Source: UBA1672 sp964351365
Lineage (GTDB): Bacteria; Pseudomonadota; Alphaproteobacteria; Micavibrionales; Micavibrionaceae
Length of the DNA stretch: 64,000 nt
Direction of reading: 5' to 3'
Assembly: GCA_964351365.1 (NCBI GenBank)
Contig: CAYGNP010000004.1
Span: 62,001 to 126,000 of the forward strand
Of the stretch, positions 48,478 through 58,459 are shown in pieces. The notes beneath the pieces are model-generated. The model worked only from the letters and a program-made list of their open reading frames with translations. It was not told where the DNA came from and searched no databases. The translations under genes and the position numbers were made by a program. How positions within the stretch are numbered: the first letter of the stretch is position 1; every line of letters starts with the position of its first letter.

Positions 48478-50277
48478 ATGTCCAAAATCATCACCAACCA
48501 TTCTCTGAACAAATCCCGCTGGGTGCTTGCTGACGCGCCTTTAGACGCAGTGGAGCGCATCGCCCGCACGCATGACATTCCGGAGATCGCTGCGCGGCTA
48601 GTGGCGCAATATGGCATCCCTTTTGACGAAATTGAAAATTTTTTAAATCCCACGCTCAAAAAAGATTTTCCCGATCCCTTTACCCTCAAGGGAATGGGGG
48701 ACATGGCCGAAGACATGGCCATCGCGATAGAGCAGGGCAAGAATTTTGCTATTTTCGGGGATTTCGACGTGGACGGGGCAACAAGCGCCGCCGTGCTGCA
48801 CCGTTTTCTCAAAGCGCTTAATATTGATGCGCCCATCTACATCCCTGACCGCCTGAGTGAGGGCTATGGCCCGAACATCGAGGCGCTCAAATCCATCCTG
48901 GAGCAGGGCACAGACATCCTTTTCATGCTCGATTGCGGGACAACCGCCTTTGAGATCGTCAAGGCCGGAACCGATCTTGGCCTTAAGATTATCATCCTCG
49001 ATCACCACGAAGCCGAAGATCGCCTGCCCGAATGCGCGCATCTGATTAATCCCAAACGCAAGGATGATAAATCCGGCCTTGATATGCTCGCCGCCGTAGG
49101 GGTTACGTTTCTGGCCTGTGTCGCCATCAATAATCGCCTGCGTGATCGCGGCGTTTACAAAACCCGCGCAGAGCCAAAGCTCATTAATATGCTGGATATC
49201 GTCGCGCTGGGAACTGTCTGCGATATGGTGCCGCTCACCGGCCCGAACCGCCTGTTCGTGCGCACAGGCCTTGGTATGCCCACCCAGAATATCGGTATTC
49301 AATCATTGATGCAGGTTGCAGGCATCACCCCGCCGCTCGATACAGGCAATTGCGGCTATGCGCTAGGGCCGCGCATTAACGCAGGCAGCCGCGTACACAA
49401 GGCTGATCTCGGCGCGCAGCTACTGTGTACGGATGATCAAGAAACGGCAAAAAACATTGCCTGGACGCTCAATGATTGCAACGACAAACGTAAAGCCATC
49501 CAGCAGCAAATGGAATCCCACGCCATCCAGATGGTTGAAGAACAAGGGATGCAAGACGATCCGGTGATTTTAGTCGATCACGAAGACTGGCACCCCGGCC
49601 TCAGCGGGCTCGTTGCAGGCCGCCTAAAGGAGCGCTTCGGCAAGCCTGCCTGCGTGGTGACCTATGCACATGATCTGTCCGGCAAACGCGAGGGGCGCGG
49701 CTCTGGCCGCTCTGTCCCCGGAATCCATATTGCACAAGGCTTTATCGATGCCCGCGCCGCCGGATTGCTCGAAAAGGGCGGCGGCCACGCTATGGCGGGC
49801 GGCTTTACGGTTATCCCGGAAAAGATAGCAGAGCTGCGCGCCTTCCTCTGCAACCATATCTCCCAGCAAATGCAGGGGCAGGAAACCCTTGTTGAAACAA
49901 CAATTGACGCCGCGCTCACCCCCGCTGGCGTTAACGTAAATCTTGTTGAAACCTTGCAAAACATCCTTGGCCCCTTTGGGCAGGAACGCCCCGAGCCCGT
50001 CTTCATATTCGAAAACATGCGCATTCATTCACCCGACATACTGGGAAAATCACATATCCGTGTCATGCTGAGCGGCTGGGAGGGGGGCACGCGCATCAAG
50101 GCCATGGCGTTCAAGGCGGTGGATACGCCCCTTGGTGATGCATTGCTGAAAGCCGGAAGCAGGCAATTCCATATCCTCGGCCAACTCAAGGTCAATGAAT
50201 GGCAGGGACGAAAAACCGCCGAAATCCATATCATCGACGCTGTTTCTGCCCACGCACAAACTATGGCCGCAGAGTAA
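48478..50277 (+). CDS. recJ: Single-stranded-DNA-specific exonuclease RecJ
   Basis: RecJ is a 5'-3' ssDNA exonuclease of the RecF recombination and repair pathway. It has DHH-family motifs: FGDFDVDGATSAAVL, the catalytic LDHHEAED (DHH), GTVCDMVPLTGPNR, and in the DHHA1 domain SGRSVPGIHIA and GGGHAMAGGFTV. A C-terminal OB domain is present (RIKAMAFKAVDTPLG). It is 599 residues. ATG 48478 is used; GTG or ATG codons a few bases upstream are out of frame. Confidence 0.96.
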   Translation: MSKIITNHSLNKSRWVLADAPLDAVERIARTHDIPEIAARLVAQYGIPFDEIENFLNPTLKKDFPDPFTLKGMGDMAEDMAIAIEQGKNFAIFGDFDVDGATSAAVLHRFLKALNIDAPIYIPDRLSEGYGPNIEALKSILEQGTDILFMLDCGTTAFEIVKAGTDLGLKIIILDHHEAEDRLPECAHLINPKRKDDKSGLDMLAAVGVTFLACVAINNRLRDRGVYKTRAEPKLINMLDIVALGTVCDMVPLTGPNRLFVRTGLGMPTQNIGIQSLMQVAGITPPLDTGNCGYALGPRINAGSRVHKADLGAQLLCTDDQETAKNIAWTLNDCNDKRKAIQQQMESHAIQMVEEQGMQDDPVILVDHEDWHPGLSGLVAGRLKERFGKPACVVTYAHDLSGKREGRGSGRSVPGIHIAQGFIDARAAGLLEKGGGHAMAGGFTVIPEKIAELRAFLCNHISQQMQGQETLVETTIDAALTPAGVNVNLVETLQNILGPFGQERPEPVFIFENMRIHSPDILGKSHIRVMLSGWEGGTRIKAMAFKAVDTPLGDALLKAGSRQFHILGQLKVNEWQGRKTAEIHIIDAVSAHAQTMAAE

Positions 50278-50320
50278 TAATTCTTTTGCAATTTCAAAAA
50301 CAGATCAGTATAAAAGCAAG

Positions 50321-50749
50321 ATGCAAATGAAAAGAACGCAAAGTATTACATCTTGGATGATTGTGGTTTCAGAAATAAGCCACGTTTTTTGCTGCGTTCT
50401 GCCCAGCATTTTCAGCATCCTGACCATGATGGTCGGCCTTGGCATTATGGGCGCGCTGCCCGTCGGTCTGACACAGTTTCATGACATGATGCATGGCTGG
50501 GAGTTAACAATAATCATCACATCTGCGGCAATTCTGGCCTTTGGCTGGGCGCTGCACGTCATCAGTGAGCGCCTTGATTGCCACAATACCGGCTGCGGCC
50601 ATGAGCCCTGCACGCCAAAAAAGAAAAAGACCGCCCGCGTGCTCAAATTTGCAACCATCCTGTTTTTGGTGAATGTATCGATCTACGCCCTTGTCCATGT
50701 CCCGCAGGAACGCGCCAACGCGGAGCATGCTGGGCACACACATCCTTAG
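50321..50749 (+). CDS. Small polytopic membrane protein with Cys/His motifs
   Basis: This is a 142-residue protein with three or four hydrophobic segments (around 20-42, 50-70 and 95-115). A loop has CHNTGCGHEPCTPKKKKT, and the protein ends in HAGHTHP. The spacing of Cys and His suggests a metal-binding loop and tail. The N-terminus resembles mercury-resistance MerC-type proteins only faintly, so I give no function. The start at 50321 (MQMKRT) follows a weak AAGCAAG. The frame is open upstream inside recJ, but that is not supported. Confidence 0.6.
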   Translation: MQMKRTQSITSWMIVVSEISHVFCCVLPSIFSILTMMVGLGIMGALPVGLTQFHDMMHGWELTIIITSAAILAFGWALHVISERLDCHNTGCGHEPCTPKKKKTARVLKFATILFLVNVSIYALVHVPQERANAEHAGHTHP

Positions 50750-51105
50750 AACTTTAAGGTCTTTTTATCTTCTATAACACGGTAAAAGCATGATCTTTTG
50801 CCTGTATGACAGGCAGGACCAGCATCCACCCGTGCCCAGATACAATCCTGATCACAATCGGTCCGCAGCTCCACAACGCGCTGGATATTCCCGCTGGTCG
50901 CGCCCTTATGCCACAATTCACTGCGGCTGCGGGAATAATAATACATCTCCCCCGTCTCAATGGTTTTATCAAGCGCCTCACGGTTCATAAAGGCAAACAT
51001 GAGCACCTCACCGCTAGTGGCACAAGTCGTGATGCAGGAAATCAGGCCTTTCTCGTCAAATTGCGGCGCAAATTCCAGCGTTTCTTCCAGATCTTTCTTA
51101 TCCAT
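50746..51105 (-). CDS. hisI: Phosphoribosyl-AMP cyclohydrolase
   Basis: HisI performs the third step of histidine biosynthesis. Zinc and substrate motifs are DCDQDCIWARVDAGPACHTGKRSCFYR, with the three Cys, and YYYSRSRSELWHKGATSGN. The 119-residue HisI domain is stand-alone, without HisE. ATG 51105 overlaps the stop of gshB by 8 bases. A few codons of upstream extension are possible. Confidence 0.96.
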   Translation of the reverse strand: MDKKDLEETLEFAPQFDEKGLISCITTCATSGEVLMFAFMNREALDKTIETGEMYYYSRSRSELWHKGATSGNIQRVVELRTDCDQDCIWARVDAGPACHTGKRSCFYRVIEDKKTLKF

Positions 51106-52060
51106 TGAGTTTTGCCTCAAACGCATCCCATAGCTGCGCTTCCAGGCACACGCCGTCCAGAGCGTTAATCTGTTGCAGACCTGTGGGCGAGGTCACGTTG
51201 ATTTCGGTCAGATAATCACCAATCACATCAATGCCGGTAAAGGTCAGGTTATGCTCTTTCAAATACGGCCCGATTGCCCGGCAAATATCAATCTCACGCG
51301 CCGTAAGCTCGGTTTTTTGACCAATTCCCCCCGCATCAAAATTCGCCCGCTCCTCACTACCTTGTGGCACGCGCAAGACCGCACCCACAGGCTCTCCGTC
51401 AATCAGAATAATCCGTTTATCTCCCTTTTTAGCCTCAGGGATGTAGGCCTGCGCAATAATCGGCTCGCGGTAAAATTCGGCGAACATCTCCAATATGGGA
51501 TTGAGATTTTGTCCGCGTGAATCAATACGATAAATCTGCTCCCCCCCGTTCCCATAGAGCGGTTTAAGGATAATATCACCATGCCGCGCATAAAAATCTT
51601 TGATCGCCGCCGCACTGGCGCTAATGAGGGTAGGGGGCAGCAGATCAGGGAAATGCGTCACCAGAATTTTCTCTGGCGCATTGCGCACGCCCGCCGGATC
51701 ATTCAGCACAAGCGTATCCCCCTTGAGATGCTCCAGAATGTGCGTCGCGGTAATATAGCTCATGTCAAATGGCGGATCCTGGCGCATTAAAACCATATCC
51801 ACATCCTTGCGCAAATCAATCATGCGCGCCTCGCCCAGGGTAAAGTGATTGCCGTCCTCGCGCCGCACCGTGGCGGGATAACCGCGGGCGTATACGCGCC
51901 CATCCTCAAGGCTTAAATCTGGCGCCTGATAGTAAAAAAGCGTATAGCCGCGTTTTTGCGCCTCCAGCATTAAAACGAACGTAGAGTCCTTCTTAATCTT
52001 CATTTTACGGATATCATCCATCTGGATCGCGATTTTTAGGGTCATAAGCACAGCTTTCAT
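51098..52060 (-). CDS. gshB: Glutathione synthetase
   Basis: GshB ligates glycine to gamma-glutamylcysteine. The conserved start MTLKIAIQMDDIRKMKIKKDSTF begins at 52045. I place the CDS start at 52060 because GGAAG sits 8-9 bases before this in-frame ATG; 52045 is equally possible. ATP-grasp motifs include ILKPLYGNGGEQIYRI, AQAYIPEAKKGDKRIILIDGEPVGAVLR and LTFTGIDVIGDYLTEINVTSPTGLQQI. About 320 residues is normal. Its role fits gloB, grxC and the nitrilase gene elsewhere in the window. Confidence 0.96.
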   Translation of the reverse strand: MKAVLMTLKIAIQMDDIRKMKIKKDSTFVLMLEAQKRGYTLFYYQAPDLSLEDGRVYARGYPATVRREDGNHFTLGEARMIDLRKDVDMVLMRQDPPFDMSYITATHILEHLKGDTLVLNDPAGVRNAPEKILVTHFPDLLPPTLISASAAAIKDFYARHGDIILKPLYGNGGEQIYRIDSRGQNLNPILEMFAEFYREPIIAQAYIPEAKKGDKRIILIDGEPVGAVLRVPQGSEERANFDAGGIGQKTELTAREIDICRAIGPYLKEHNLTFTGIDVIGDYLTEINVTSPTGLQQINALDGVCLEAQLWDAFEAKLNG

Positions 52061-52127
52061 TTGCTTTTCTTCCATTTTTATAATAGCTCTAGGGTCGAAA
52101 AGAAATAGAAGAGATGTTTATATTTAT

Positions 52128-53435
52128 ATGAAATTTGCGGATTTAGGACTAAGCCAACCCATATTGGACGCAATTGCGGATTGCGGTTATGACACCCCCA
52201 CACCCATCCAGGAAAAGGCGATACCCCATATTTTAATGGCCCGCGATGTGGTGGGATTAGCGCAGACCGGAACCGGAAAGACAGCGGGCTTCACCCTGCC
52301 AATGATCGAAATTCTCGCCGGAGGCCGTGCCAAGGCGCGCATGCCGCGCTCCCTCATTCTCTCACCAACCCGCGAACTTGCCGCGCAGATCGCCGAAAAT
52401 TTTGATACATACGGCAAAAACTGCAAGCTCTCCAAGGCGTTACTCGTTGGAGGATCATCCATGTGCGACCAAATCAAAATCCTTGATCGCGGCGCCGATG
52501 TGCTGATCGCCACCCCCGGACGGTTGATCGATTTATTCGAGCGCGGAAAAATCCTGCTCACCGACATTAAGATCCTCGTTATCGACGAAGCAGACCGCAT
52601 GCTGGATATGGGCTTTATCCCTGATATCGAAAAGATTTGTTCCAACTTACCGCCCCTGCGCCAGACGTTGTTGTTTTCCGCCACTATGGCTCCAGAGATC
52701 AAAAAGCTTACTGAAAAATTCCTCAGCAACCCGCGCGAAGTTGCTGTTTCCCCGCCAGCCTCAACGGCTGTGACAGTGGAACAGTTTCAGGTAAACGTGA
52801 CCTCCAAAACAAAAAACGACATTTTGGCCAAGATAATTAAACGGGAAAACGTCAGGACGGCCTTTATTTTCTGCAACCGCAAACGCGATGTTGATCTGCT
52901 TTATAAATGGCTCAAAGACAAGGGATACGATGCCCGCGCGCTTCATGGTGATATGGCACAATCTGTACGCACAGACACGCTGGAAAAATTCAAGGCTGGT
53001 AAAATCCCACTTCTCGTCTGTAGTGACGTTGCCGCGCGCGGCATTGATGTCACCGCTGTTTCTCATGTCTTCAATTATGATGTGCCGATTGCGCCCGATG
53101 ATTACGTTCATCGCATTGGCCGCACTGGCCGTGCTGGGGAGAAGGGCCGCGCCTGGATGCTGGTCACGAAATACGACGACAAGCAATTGGCCGCCGTTAT
53201 CAAACGCATCGGCAAGGAGATCGAAGTCGTCGATATGGGCAGCGAAAAAACGCCTGAACCAAAATCTGAACCAAAGCCAAAAGAATCTAGGCCAAAAGAA
53301 GAGTTTAAAAAGAAAAAGCCGGATTTAAAAACCGAAAAGAAAACGCAAGACCGCCCGGTCAAAAAGCACAGAGATGACGAAGACCAGGGCGAGGTCAGCG
53401 GTTTTGGGGACGACATACCATCCTTCTTTAAATAG
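52128..53435 (+). CDS. rhlE: DEAD-box ATP-dependent RNA helicase, RhlE type
   Basis: This is a 435-residue RNA helicase. In order: the Q motif (GYDTPTPIQEKAIP), motif I AQTGTGKTAGF, Ia PTRELAAQI, motif II VIDEADRMLDMGF, motif III LFSATMAPEI, and motif VI HRIGRTGRAG. The C-terminal ~65 residues are basic and low complexity (KPKESRPKEEFKKKKPD), typical of RhlE RNA-binding tails. RhlE homologues act in ribosome assembly and RNA turnover. There are no partner genes. Confidence 0.95.
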   Translation: MKFADLGLSQPILDAIADCGYDTPTPIQEKAIPHILMARDVVGLAQTGTGKTAGFTLPMIEILAGGRAKARMPRSLILSPTRELAAQIAENFDTYGKNCKLSKALLVGGSSMCDQIKILDRGADVLIATPGRLIDLFERGKILLTDIKILVIDEADRMLDMGFIPDIEKICSNLPPLRQTLLFSATMAPEIKKLTEKFLSNPREVAVSPPASTAVTVEQFQVNVTSKTKNDILAKIIKRENVRTAFIFCNRKRDVDLLYKWLKDKGYDARALHGDMAQSVRTDTLEKFKAGKIPLLVCSDVAARGIDVTAVSHVFNYDVPIAPDDYVHRIGRTGRAGEKGRAWMLVTKYDDKQLAAVIKRIGKEIEVVDMGSEKTPEPKSEPKPKESRPKEEFKKKKPDLKTEKKTQDRPVKKHRDDEDQGEVSGFGDDIPSFFK

Positions 53436-53537
53436 CATAAAATGCATAATTTTCATGTAAAACAACGTTCTTGTGTTGACTTTACCTTATTTAACATCAA
53501 AACTATTTCTTGAGTTTTAATTCTTTGAACAGCTTCT

Positions 53538-55745
53538 ATGTTTCGCACCCTAAAAATAATTGCCTTTACTCTTATGGTTACATGTTCTGTCCCGTCATAC
53601 GCGCAGAACAAAAGCGACCCTGTCGATCTTCAGGCAGATAAGCTTGAACACGACCAAAGCGGCCAGACGGTAACGGCCTCTGGGAATGTTATACTGATAC
53701 AAGCCGGCCGGACCGTTAAAGCGGACAAGATAATCTACAACCTCACGCAAGACACCGTTATTGCAACAGGAGATGTAGAGTTTATTGATGTTAATGGCGA
53801 TAAACACTACGCGCAGAAAACTGAATTCAACAATGCCCTGAAAGATGGCTTTGTCGAAGGGCTACAGACTTTCCTGGCTGACGGCTCACGATTCACCTCT
53901 TCAAATGGCAAACACATTGGCGGCAATAAAACAATCATGAAGGACGCAACCTACACCGCCTGCGAAGCCTGCGAAGAAAAACCAGATGAGCTTCCAATCT
54001 GGCAAATTAGAGCCTCGGAAGTCGAGCACGATAAAGTTGCGAAAACGGTCAAATATCGCAACGCCAGATTCGAAATTAAGGGCGTTCCAATTGGGTATAT
54101 GCCCTATTTTGAGCACGCCGACGGTACCGTCAAACGCAAAAGCGGCTTTCTTGCACCAAGCGCCGGATTTACAACAGATCAGGGTGCATTCGTGCAAAGT
54201 GATTACTATTGGTCAATCGCGCCCGATAAAGATCTAACTGCGGGTCTACGAGCCTATACAAGTGAAACACCACTCGGGTTTCTGGAGTGGCGCCAACGCT
54301 GGAACGATGCATCGCTCAAAGTCGATACCAGCTTCACATCCTCAGAGCGCACAGATAACAATTCCGGCCAAAATGTAAAAGAAGACGGCGAGCTTCGAGG
54401 AAATCTCAAAGCCAAGGGTCTATGGAATATGAATCACAAATGGCGCAGTGGGATAAATTTAAATCTGGCATCAGATGATCAGTATCTGCGTCAATATGAC
54501 ATTGATAGCGAAGATGTTCTCGAAAATGAAATATATACAGAACGCTTCTCTGGCAGGAACTATGCCTCTGGGCGCATACTTGCTTTTCAGGATGTTCGTG
54601 TAGATGACAACGCAACCGAAGATCAGCCGCTGATCTTGCCAGAGATAACAACAAGCTTTTTGGGAGAGCAGGGCAGCGTGCCCTTGATAGGTGGCCGCTG
54701 GAGCGTGGATGCCTCGATGCTCGGAATTCAGCGCGACAAGAATGCTGGACAAGATGTAAATAGAGGGTTTCTTGGGCTCGGCTGGCAGAGACGCTTTATA
54801 TCAGATTTTGGGCTCGTATCAAAAGTTGATACACAATTACAGGGAACATTTTATAACGTCAACGATAGGGATGGTTCTGAAAACAATGCAGAAATAGAAG
54901 GAAATTCATCCGAGGGCAGGGCTTTTGGATATATGAATGTGCAAACCAGCTATCCTGTTGCAAAACGTTTTGAAAAATCTCAAATGGTCGTGGAACCACT
55001 AGTCGCCGTAACCCTCGCACCTGATCTTAGCGACGATAGCGATATCCCGAACGAAGATAGCCAGGACGTCCAGCTTGATGCCCTAAATATATTTGAGGCT
55101 GACCGTTTCCCGGGAGTAGATGGCGTAGAAGATCAATCACATATGACCTATGGTCTGCGTACCGGTCTATATACTGACGACGGAAGTTATGGCGAAGCCT
55201 TCGTCGCACAAAGCTATCGATTTGAAGAAGAGGAAAATCCCTTCGGCCAGGGCTCCGGCCTAGATGAGCAAAGCTCTGATATTGTGGCAAAATTATCGGG
55301 GGGTTATAAAGATAAATTTAAACTCAATTATGGTCTACAGCTTGATAATGACACGCTCTCTTCTGTTAGTCATGAAGTGGATACATCTCTCAAAGTTGCG
55401 AACTTGACACTTTCATCGCGCTATCTCTTTGGGTCTGCCCTTGAGGGAACAGACATTAGTGAATCACGCGAACAGATTGTCAATTCCGGGACGTATAAAT
55501 TTGATGACAACTGGAGTGTTTACGGCTCCGCCCGCCATGATTTGGGTGAAGACCCTGGTCTGCGGACAGCCGGGGCAGGGATTAATTATACCGGGCAATG
55601 TATCTCTCTGTCGCTATCAGGGCAAAGAAACCTGACCAATGAGTCTTCCGGCGACAATGGCACAGAGATATTCCTGCGCATTGGCTTTAAGAATCTAGGT
55701 GAGTTTGCAACATCCGGCCTTCAGGTTGGTGGAAACAAAGAATAA
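53538..55745 (+). CDS. lptD: LPS-assembly protein LptD
   Basis: LptD is the outer-membrane beta-barrel that inserts lipopolysaccharide with LptE. There is a Sec signal peptide (FRTLKIIAFTLMVTCSVPSYAQ). An OstA-like domain with a repetitive beta-strand pattern (DPVDLQADKLEHDQSGQTVTASGNV) covers residues 25-170, then the C-terminal barrel (735 residues total). The barrel is Asp/Asn-rich. The disulfide-linked cysteines of E. coli LptD are not clearly conserved; CEACEEKPDE near residue 140 may serve a similar role. This implies a Gram-negative, LPS-bearing cell. Confidence 0.93.
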   Translation: MFRTLKIIAFTLMVTCSVPSYAQNKSDPVDLQADKLEHDQSGQTVTASGNVILIQAGRTVKADKIIYNLTQDTVIATGDVEFIDVNGDKHYAQKTEFNNALKDGFVEGLQTFLADGSRFTSSNGKHIGGNKTIMKDATYTACEACEEKPDELPIWQIRASEVEHDKVAKTVKYRNARFEIKGVPIGYMPYFEHADGTVKRKSGFLAPSAGFTTDQGAFVQSDYYWSIAPDKDLTAGLRAYTSETPLGFLEWRQRWNDASLKVDTSFTSSERTDNNSGQNVKEDGELRGNLKAKGLWNMNHKWRSGINLNLASDDQYLRQYDIDSEDVLENEIYTERFSGRNYASGRILAFQDVRVDDNATEDQPLILPEITTSFLGEQGSVPLIGGRWSVDASMLGIQRDKNAGQDVNRGFLGLGWQRRFISDFGLVSKVDTQLQGTFYNVNDRDGSENNAEIEGNSSEGRAFGYMNVQTSYPVAKRFEKSQMVVEPLVAVTLAPDLSDDSDIPNEDSQDVQLDALNIFEADRFPGVDGVEDQSHMTYGLRTGLYTDDGSYGEAFVAQSYRFEEEENPFGQGSGLDEQSSDIVAKLSGGYKDKFKLNYGLQLDNDTLSSVSHEVDTSLKVANLTLSSRYLFGSALEGTDISESREQIVNSGTYKFDDNWSVYGSARHDLGEDPGLRTAGAGINYTGQCISLSLSGQRNLTNESSGDNGTEIFLRIGFKNLGEFATSGLQVGGNKE

Positions 55746-55825
55746 AGCAATTTGCCTTATACACCCCAAGCCCAAAATAGAGTACAATCCAGCGTTGATA
55801 AAAAAACGTTCAAAAGGGTTAACAA

Positions 55826-57715
55826 TTGGGCTTTGTAATTGATCCAAATATCCATATGTGGTTTATGCTCCTGCTGACAGCAGCAGCGGTTTATTCCTTT
55901 GTGCGTGAAAAACTCTCACTGGAAGTTACAAGTGTCATAATTATGACCATCTTGCTGCTATACGGGCAGGTTTTTGCAATCTCCAATGTTGAAGGTGAAA
56001 ATCTTCTCAATCCAGAAACTATTCTCTCCGGCTTTGCCAATCCGTCGCTCATTGCCGTTTTAGCGCTTCTCGTAATGGGGCAGGCTATGATTCATACAGA
56101 CTCGTTAAGGTTCCTGACACAACTTATCATATTCAAAAACCCAAAATATTCCTGGCTTTCCGTTCTATCTGTCCTGATATTTGTACTCATACTAAGTGCG
56201 TTCATGAACAACACGCCCCTTGTCATTATCGCCATCCCCATCATGCAGGCCTTATTGAAAACGGCCAAAACGCCAGCCAGCCAGATTATGATGCCACTCA
56301 GTTTCATAGCCATTCTCGGCGGCATGACAACGCTCGTAGGTTCATCAACCAACCTTTTAGTGTCAAGTACAATGGTGGAACTTGGGTACAGCGCCCTTGG
56401 ATTTTTTGACTTTGTGATCCCTGGTGCCATTCTTGCTGGCGTTGGTTTTGTATACGTCCTTCTGATTTTACCCAGAATGCTCCCCAATCGCACATCTATA
56501 AAGGAAGAGCTCATGGGCGGAGAAACCGAATTTGTCGCCGAGCTCGACATCGCCGAAGACAGCAAATTAATTGGTGCAGAGTGCATAGATGGAAAATTCG
56601 CGCCCCTGCCGGACATGAATGTAAAACTGATCCAGCGCGGTGGTCACCTCATCCTGCCACCATTCGAAGGTCATAAAATCCATAGCGGAGATATTTTAAT
56701 CGTCGCCGCCACCCGCCACGCCCTGGGCGAACTTCTGACAAAATATCCAGGATTTCTTCTCTCCGAGGAAGAAGAGGACATCATTAAAGGCGAAGATGAG
56801 TCAGAAGAAAACGAAGATTCAGGCAAAGGGCCGGAAACACGGGTTCTCGCAAAGATTATGATAACACCGGCCTCACGCATGGTGGATATGTCAATTGACC
56901 ATGTTGGGTTTCATAAACGCTTTGGTACAATTGTGCTCGGCATACAGCGCCGTGCACGCGTTGTCCGCAGGCGCCTTGGCCGCATCCGCCTTGAAGCTGG
57001 AGATGTCCTGCTTGTGGCAGGTAAGCATAGCCGGATTAATAATCTGCGGCGCAATCCCGATTTTATCGTTCTTTCCGGCTCAAAACAGGATTTACCGGTC
57101 CCTGGAAAATCACCAATCGCGATCTCTATTTTCTTGCTTACAATTGGCTGTGCCGCAACGGGGTTTATCTCAATTCCAGTCGCAGCCTTTACCGGAGCCG
57201 CAGCAATGATTGGTACAGGATGCTTAAATATCAGGCAGGCCACGCGGGCTATAGACCGTAAAATTTTCCTCCTCGTGGGATCTATGCTTGCCCTTGGCGC
57301 AGCACTACAAATAACTGGCGGGGCAGATTTCATCGCAAGCCTGATCCTGCGCGCACCATTTTCGGATTCGCCTCTCATTATTGCCTCAATCCTGTTTATC
57401 ATTGTGGCGATCACCACAAATATTCTGACGAACAATGCCTGCGCTATTTTATTCACACCCATCGCACTGAATATCGCAGGACAATTTGAACCTGTGGCTA
57501 ATGCGCATTTTGATTTATCTTTTATCTTTGCGCTAACAGTTGTCTTTGCCGCCAACTGTTCTTTTGCATCACCAATTGGCTACCAGACCAACCTATTGGT
57601 CATGGGCCCTGGTCAGTACAAATTCCGTGACTTTATAAAGGCCGGAATCCCCCTTGTTCTTATGCTATGGATTACGTATATTTTTATAGCAAAGTATTAT
57701 TTCGGTCTGTCGTAA
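55826..57715 (+). CDS. SLC13/DASS-type permease with two TrkA-C domains
   Basis: This is a 629-residue ion:solute permease. The N-terminal half has six or so membrane segments with the family signature FMNNTPLVIIAIPIMQ and SFIAILGGMTTLVGSSTNLLV. Two TrkA-C (RCK_C-like) domains (about residues 232-315 and 340-415) are joined by an acidic linker (EEEEDIIKGEDESEENEDSG). The C-terminal permease half has ITTNILTNNACAILFTP. Substrates in this group are dicarboxylates, sulfate or similar anions. The start is a TTG at 55826 behind AAAAGGG; there is no nearby ATG. Confidence 0.9.
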   Translation: MGFVIDPNIHMWFMLLLTAAAVYSFVREKLSLEVTSVIIMTILLLYGQVFAISNVEGENLLNPETILSGFANPSLIAVLALLVMGQAMIHTDSLRFLTQLIIFKNPKYSWLSVLSVLIFVLILSAFMNNTPLVIIAIPIMQALLKTAKTPASQIMMPLSFIAILGGMTTLVGSSTNLLVSSTMVELGYSALGFFDFVIPGAILAGVGFVYVLLILPRMLPNRTSIKEELMGGETEFVAELDIAEDSKLIGAECIDGKFAPLPDMNVKLIQRGGHLILPPFEGHKIHSGDILIVAATRHALGELLTKYPGFLLSEEEEDIIKGEDESEENEDSGKGPETRVLAKIMITPASRMVDMSIDHVGFHKRFGTIVLGIQRRARVVRRRLGRIRLEAGDVLLVAGKHSRINNLRRNPDFIVLSGSKQDLPVPGKSPIAISIFLLTIGCAATGFISIPVAAFTGAAAMIGTGCLNIRQATRAIDRKIFLLVGSMLALGAALQITGGADFIASLILRAPFSDSPLIIASILFIIVAITTNILTNNACAILFTPIALNIAGQFEPVANAHFDLSFIFALTVVFAANCSFASPIGYQTNLLVMGPGQYKFRDFIKAGIPLVLMLWITYIFIAKYYFGLS

Positions 57716-57732
57716 TAAATCAAAAGTAAAAA

Positions 57733-58458
57733 ATGAGCTTATCGTCATACAACCCTCACGATCGATATCGCCAGCGCGCCGCGCGCCGCGTTAGTACAAT
57801 TTTGACTGCAATTTTTTTTGCCGCCATGATTTTCGGCGCTGGCTTTTGGATTGGCGACATTACTGCCCAGCAAAACACATATATACTGGAACAAGAAAAA
57901 AGAATTTTAACCGAAGAGCGTGACGCCCTTCAAACGCAGCTTACAGAAATGCGCGCTGAGGCGCAGACAGCGATGGTTAAGTTTGAACAACTGCGTACAA
58001 ATTACGAAGATCTGATCTCTGAAGGGCCAATGAGAGAGTTAGTTTCATTACTGGCAAAACAGATTGAACAAGGTGTAAATATTGAGCGCTTACAATCAAT
58101 TATCTTAACAGCGCGCCCGCCTCAAAATTGCTCCAACCCCGAGAGCAAGAGGTTTATTGTGCAAACTCCTGTTTACTCTGGTCCAGTGAGCTTTGCCTCC
58201 ATTGCAAACGGAACGATTGAAATTTCAGGCAATGGTGCATCGGCACAAAATCAGAATGGCGAAAAGGAAGCATGGTTCGATCCGGGCCAGCCCGTAGATC
58301 TGACCATAAAAGTGGAGGGCGCAGAGCCGGTAACTAAATCAGGCCTTCTTCCCCTTTACCATTCAGCAATCACCAACGGGAAAGAATATCGTTTTTCTAT
58401 GACCGCAGGAAATAAATCATTTATCCGCGTGTCATATGATTATTGTGACTACCCATAA
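57733..58458 (+). CDS. Hypothetical bitopic protein with coiled coil
   Basis: This is a 241-residue protein. One transmembrane helix (ILTAIFFAAMIFGAGFWIGDI, about 22-44) follows a basic N-terminus. A coiled coil (ILEQEKRILTEERDALQTQL, about 50-100) and a periplasmic beta-rich domain with two Cys (CSNPE and YDYCDYP) come after. I do not recognise the family. It follows the permease by 17 bases and converges on the YdbH-like gene, whose envelope role is compatible. Confidence 0.6.
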   Translation: MSLSSYNPHDRYRQRAARRVSTILTAIFFAAMIFGAGFWIGDITAQQNTYILEQEKRILTEERDALQTQLTEMRAEAQTAMVKFEQLRTNYEDLISEGPMRELVSLLAKQIEQGVNIERLQSIILTARPPQNCSNPESKRFIVQTPVYSGPVSFASIANGTIEISGNGASAQNQNGEKEAWFDPGQPVDLTIKVEGAEPVTKSGLLPLYHSAITNGKEYRFSMTAGNKSFIRVSYDYCDYP

Positions 58459-58459
58459 T

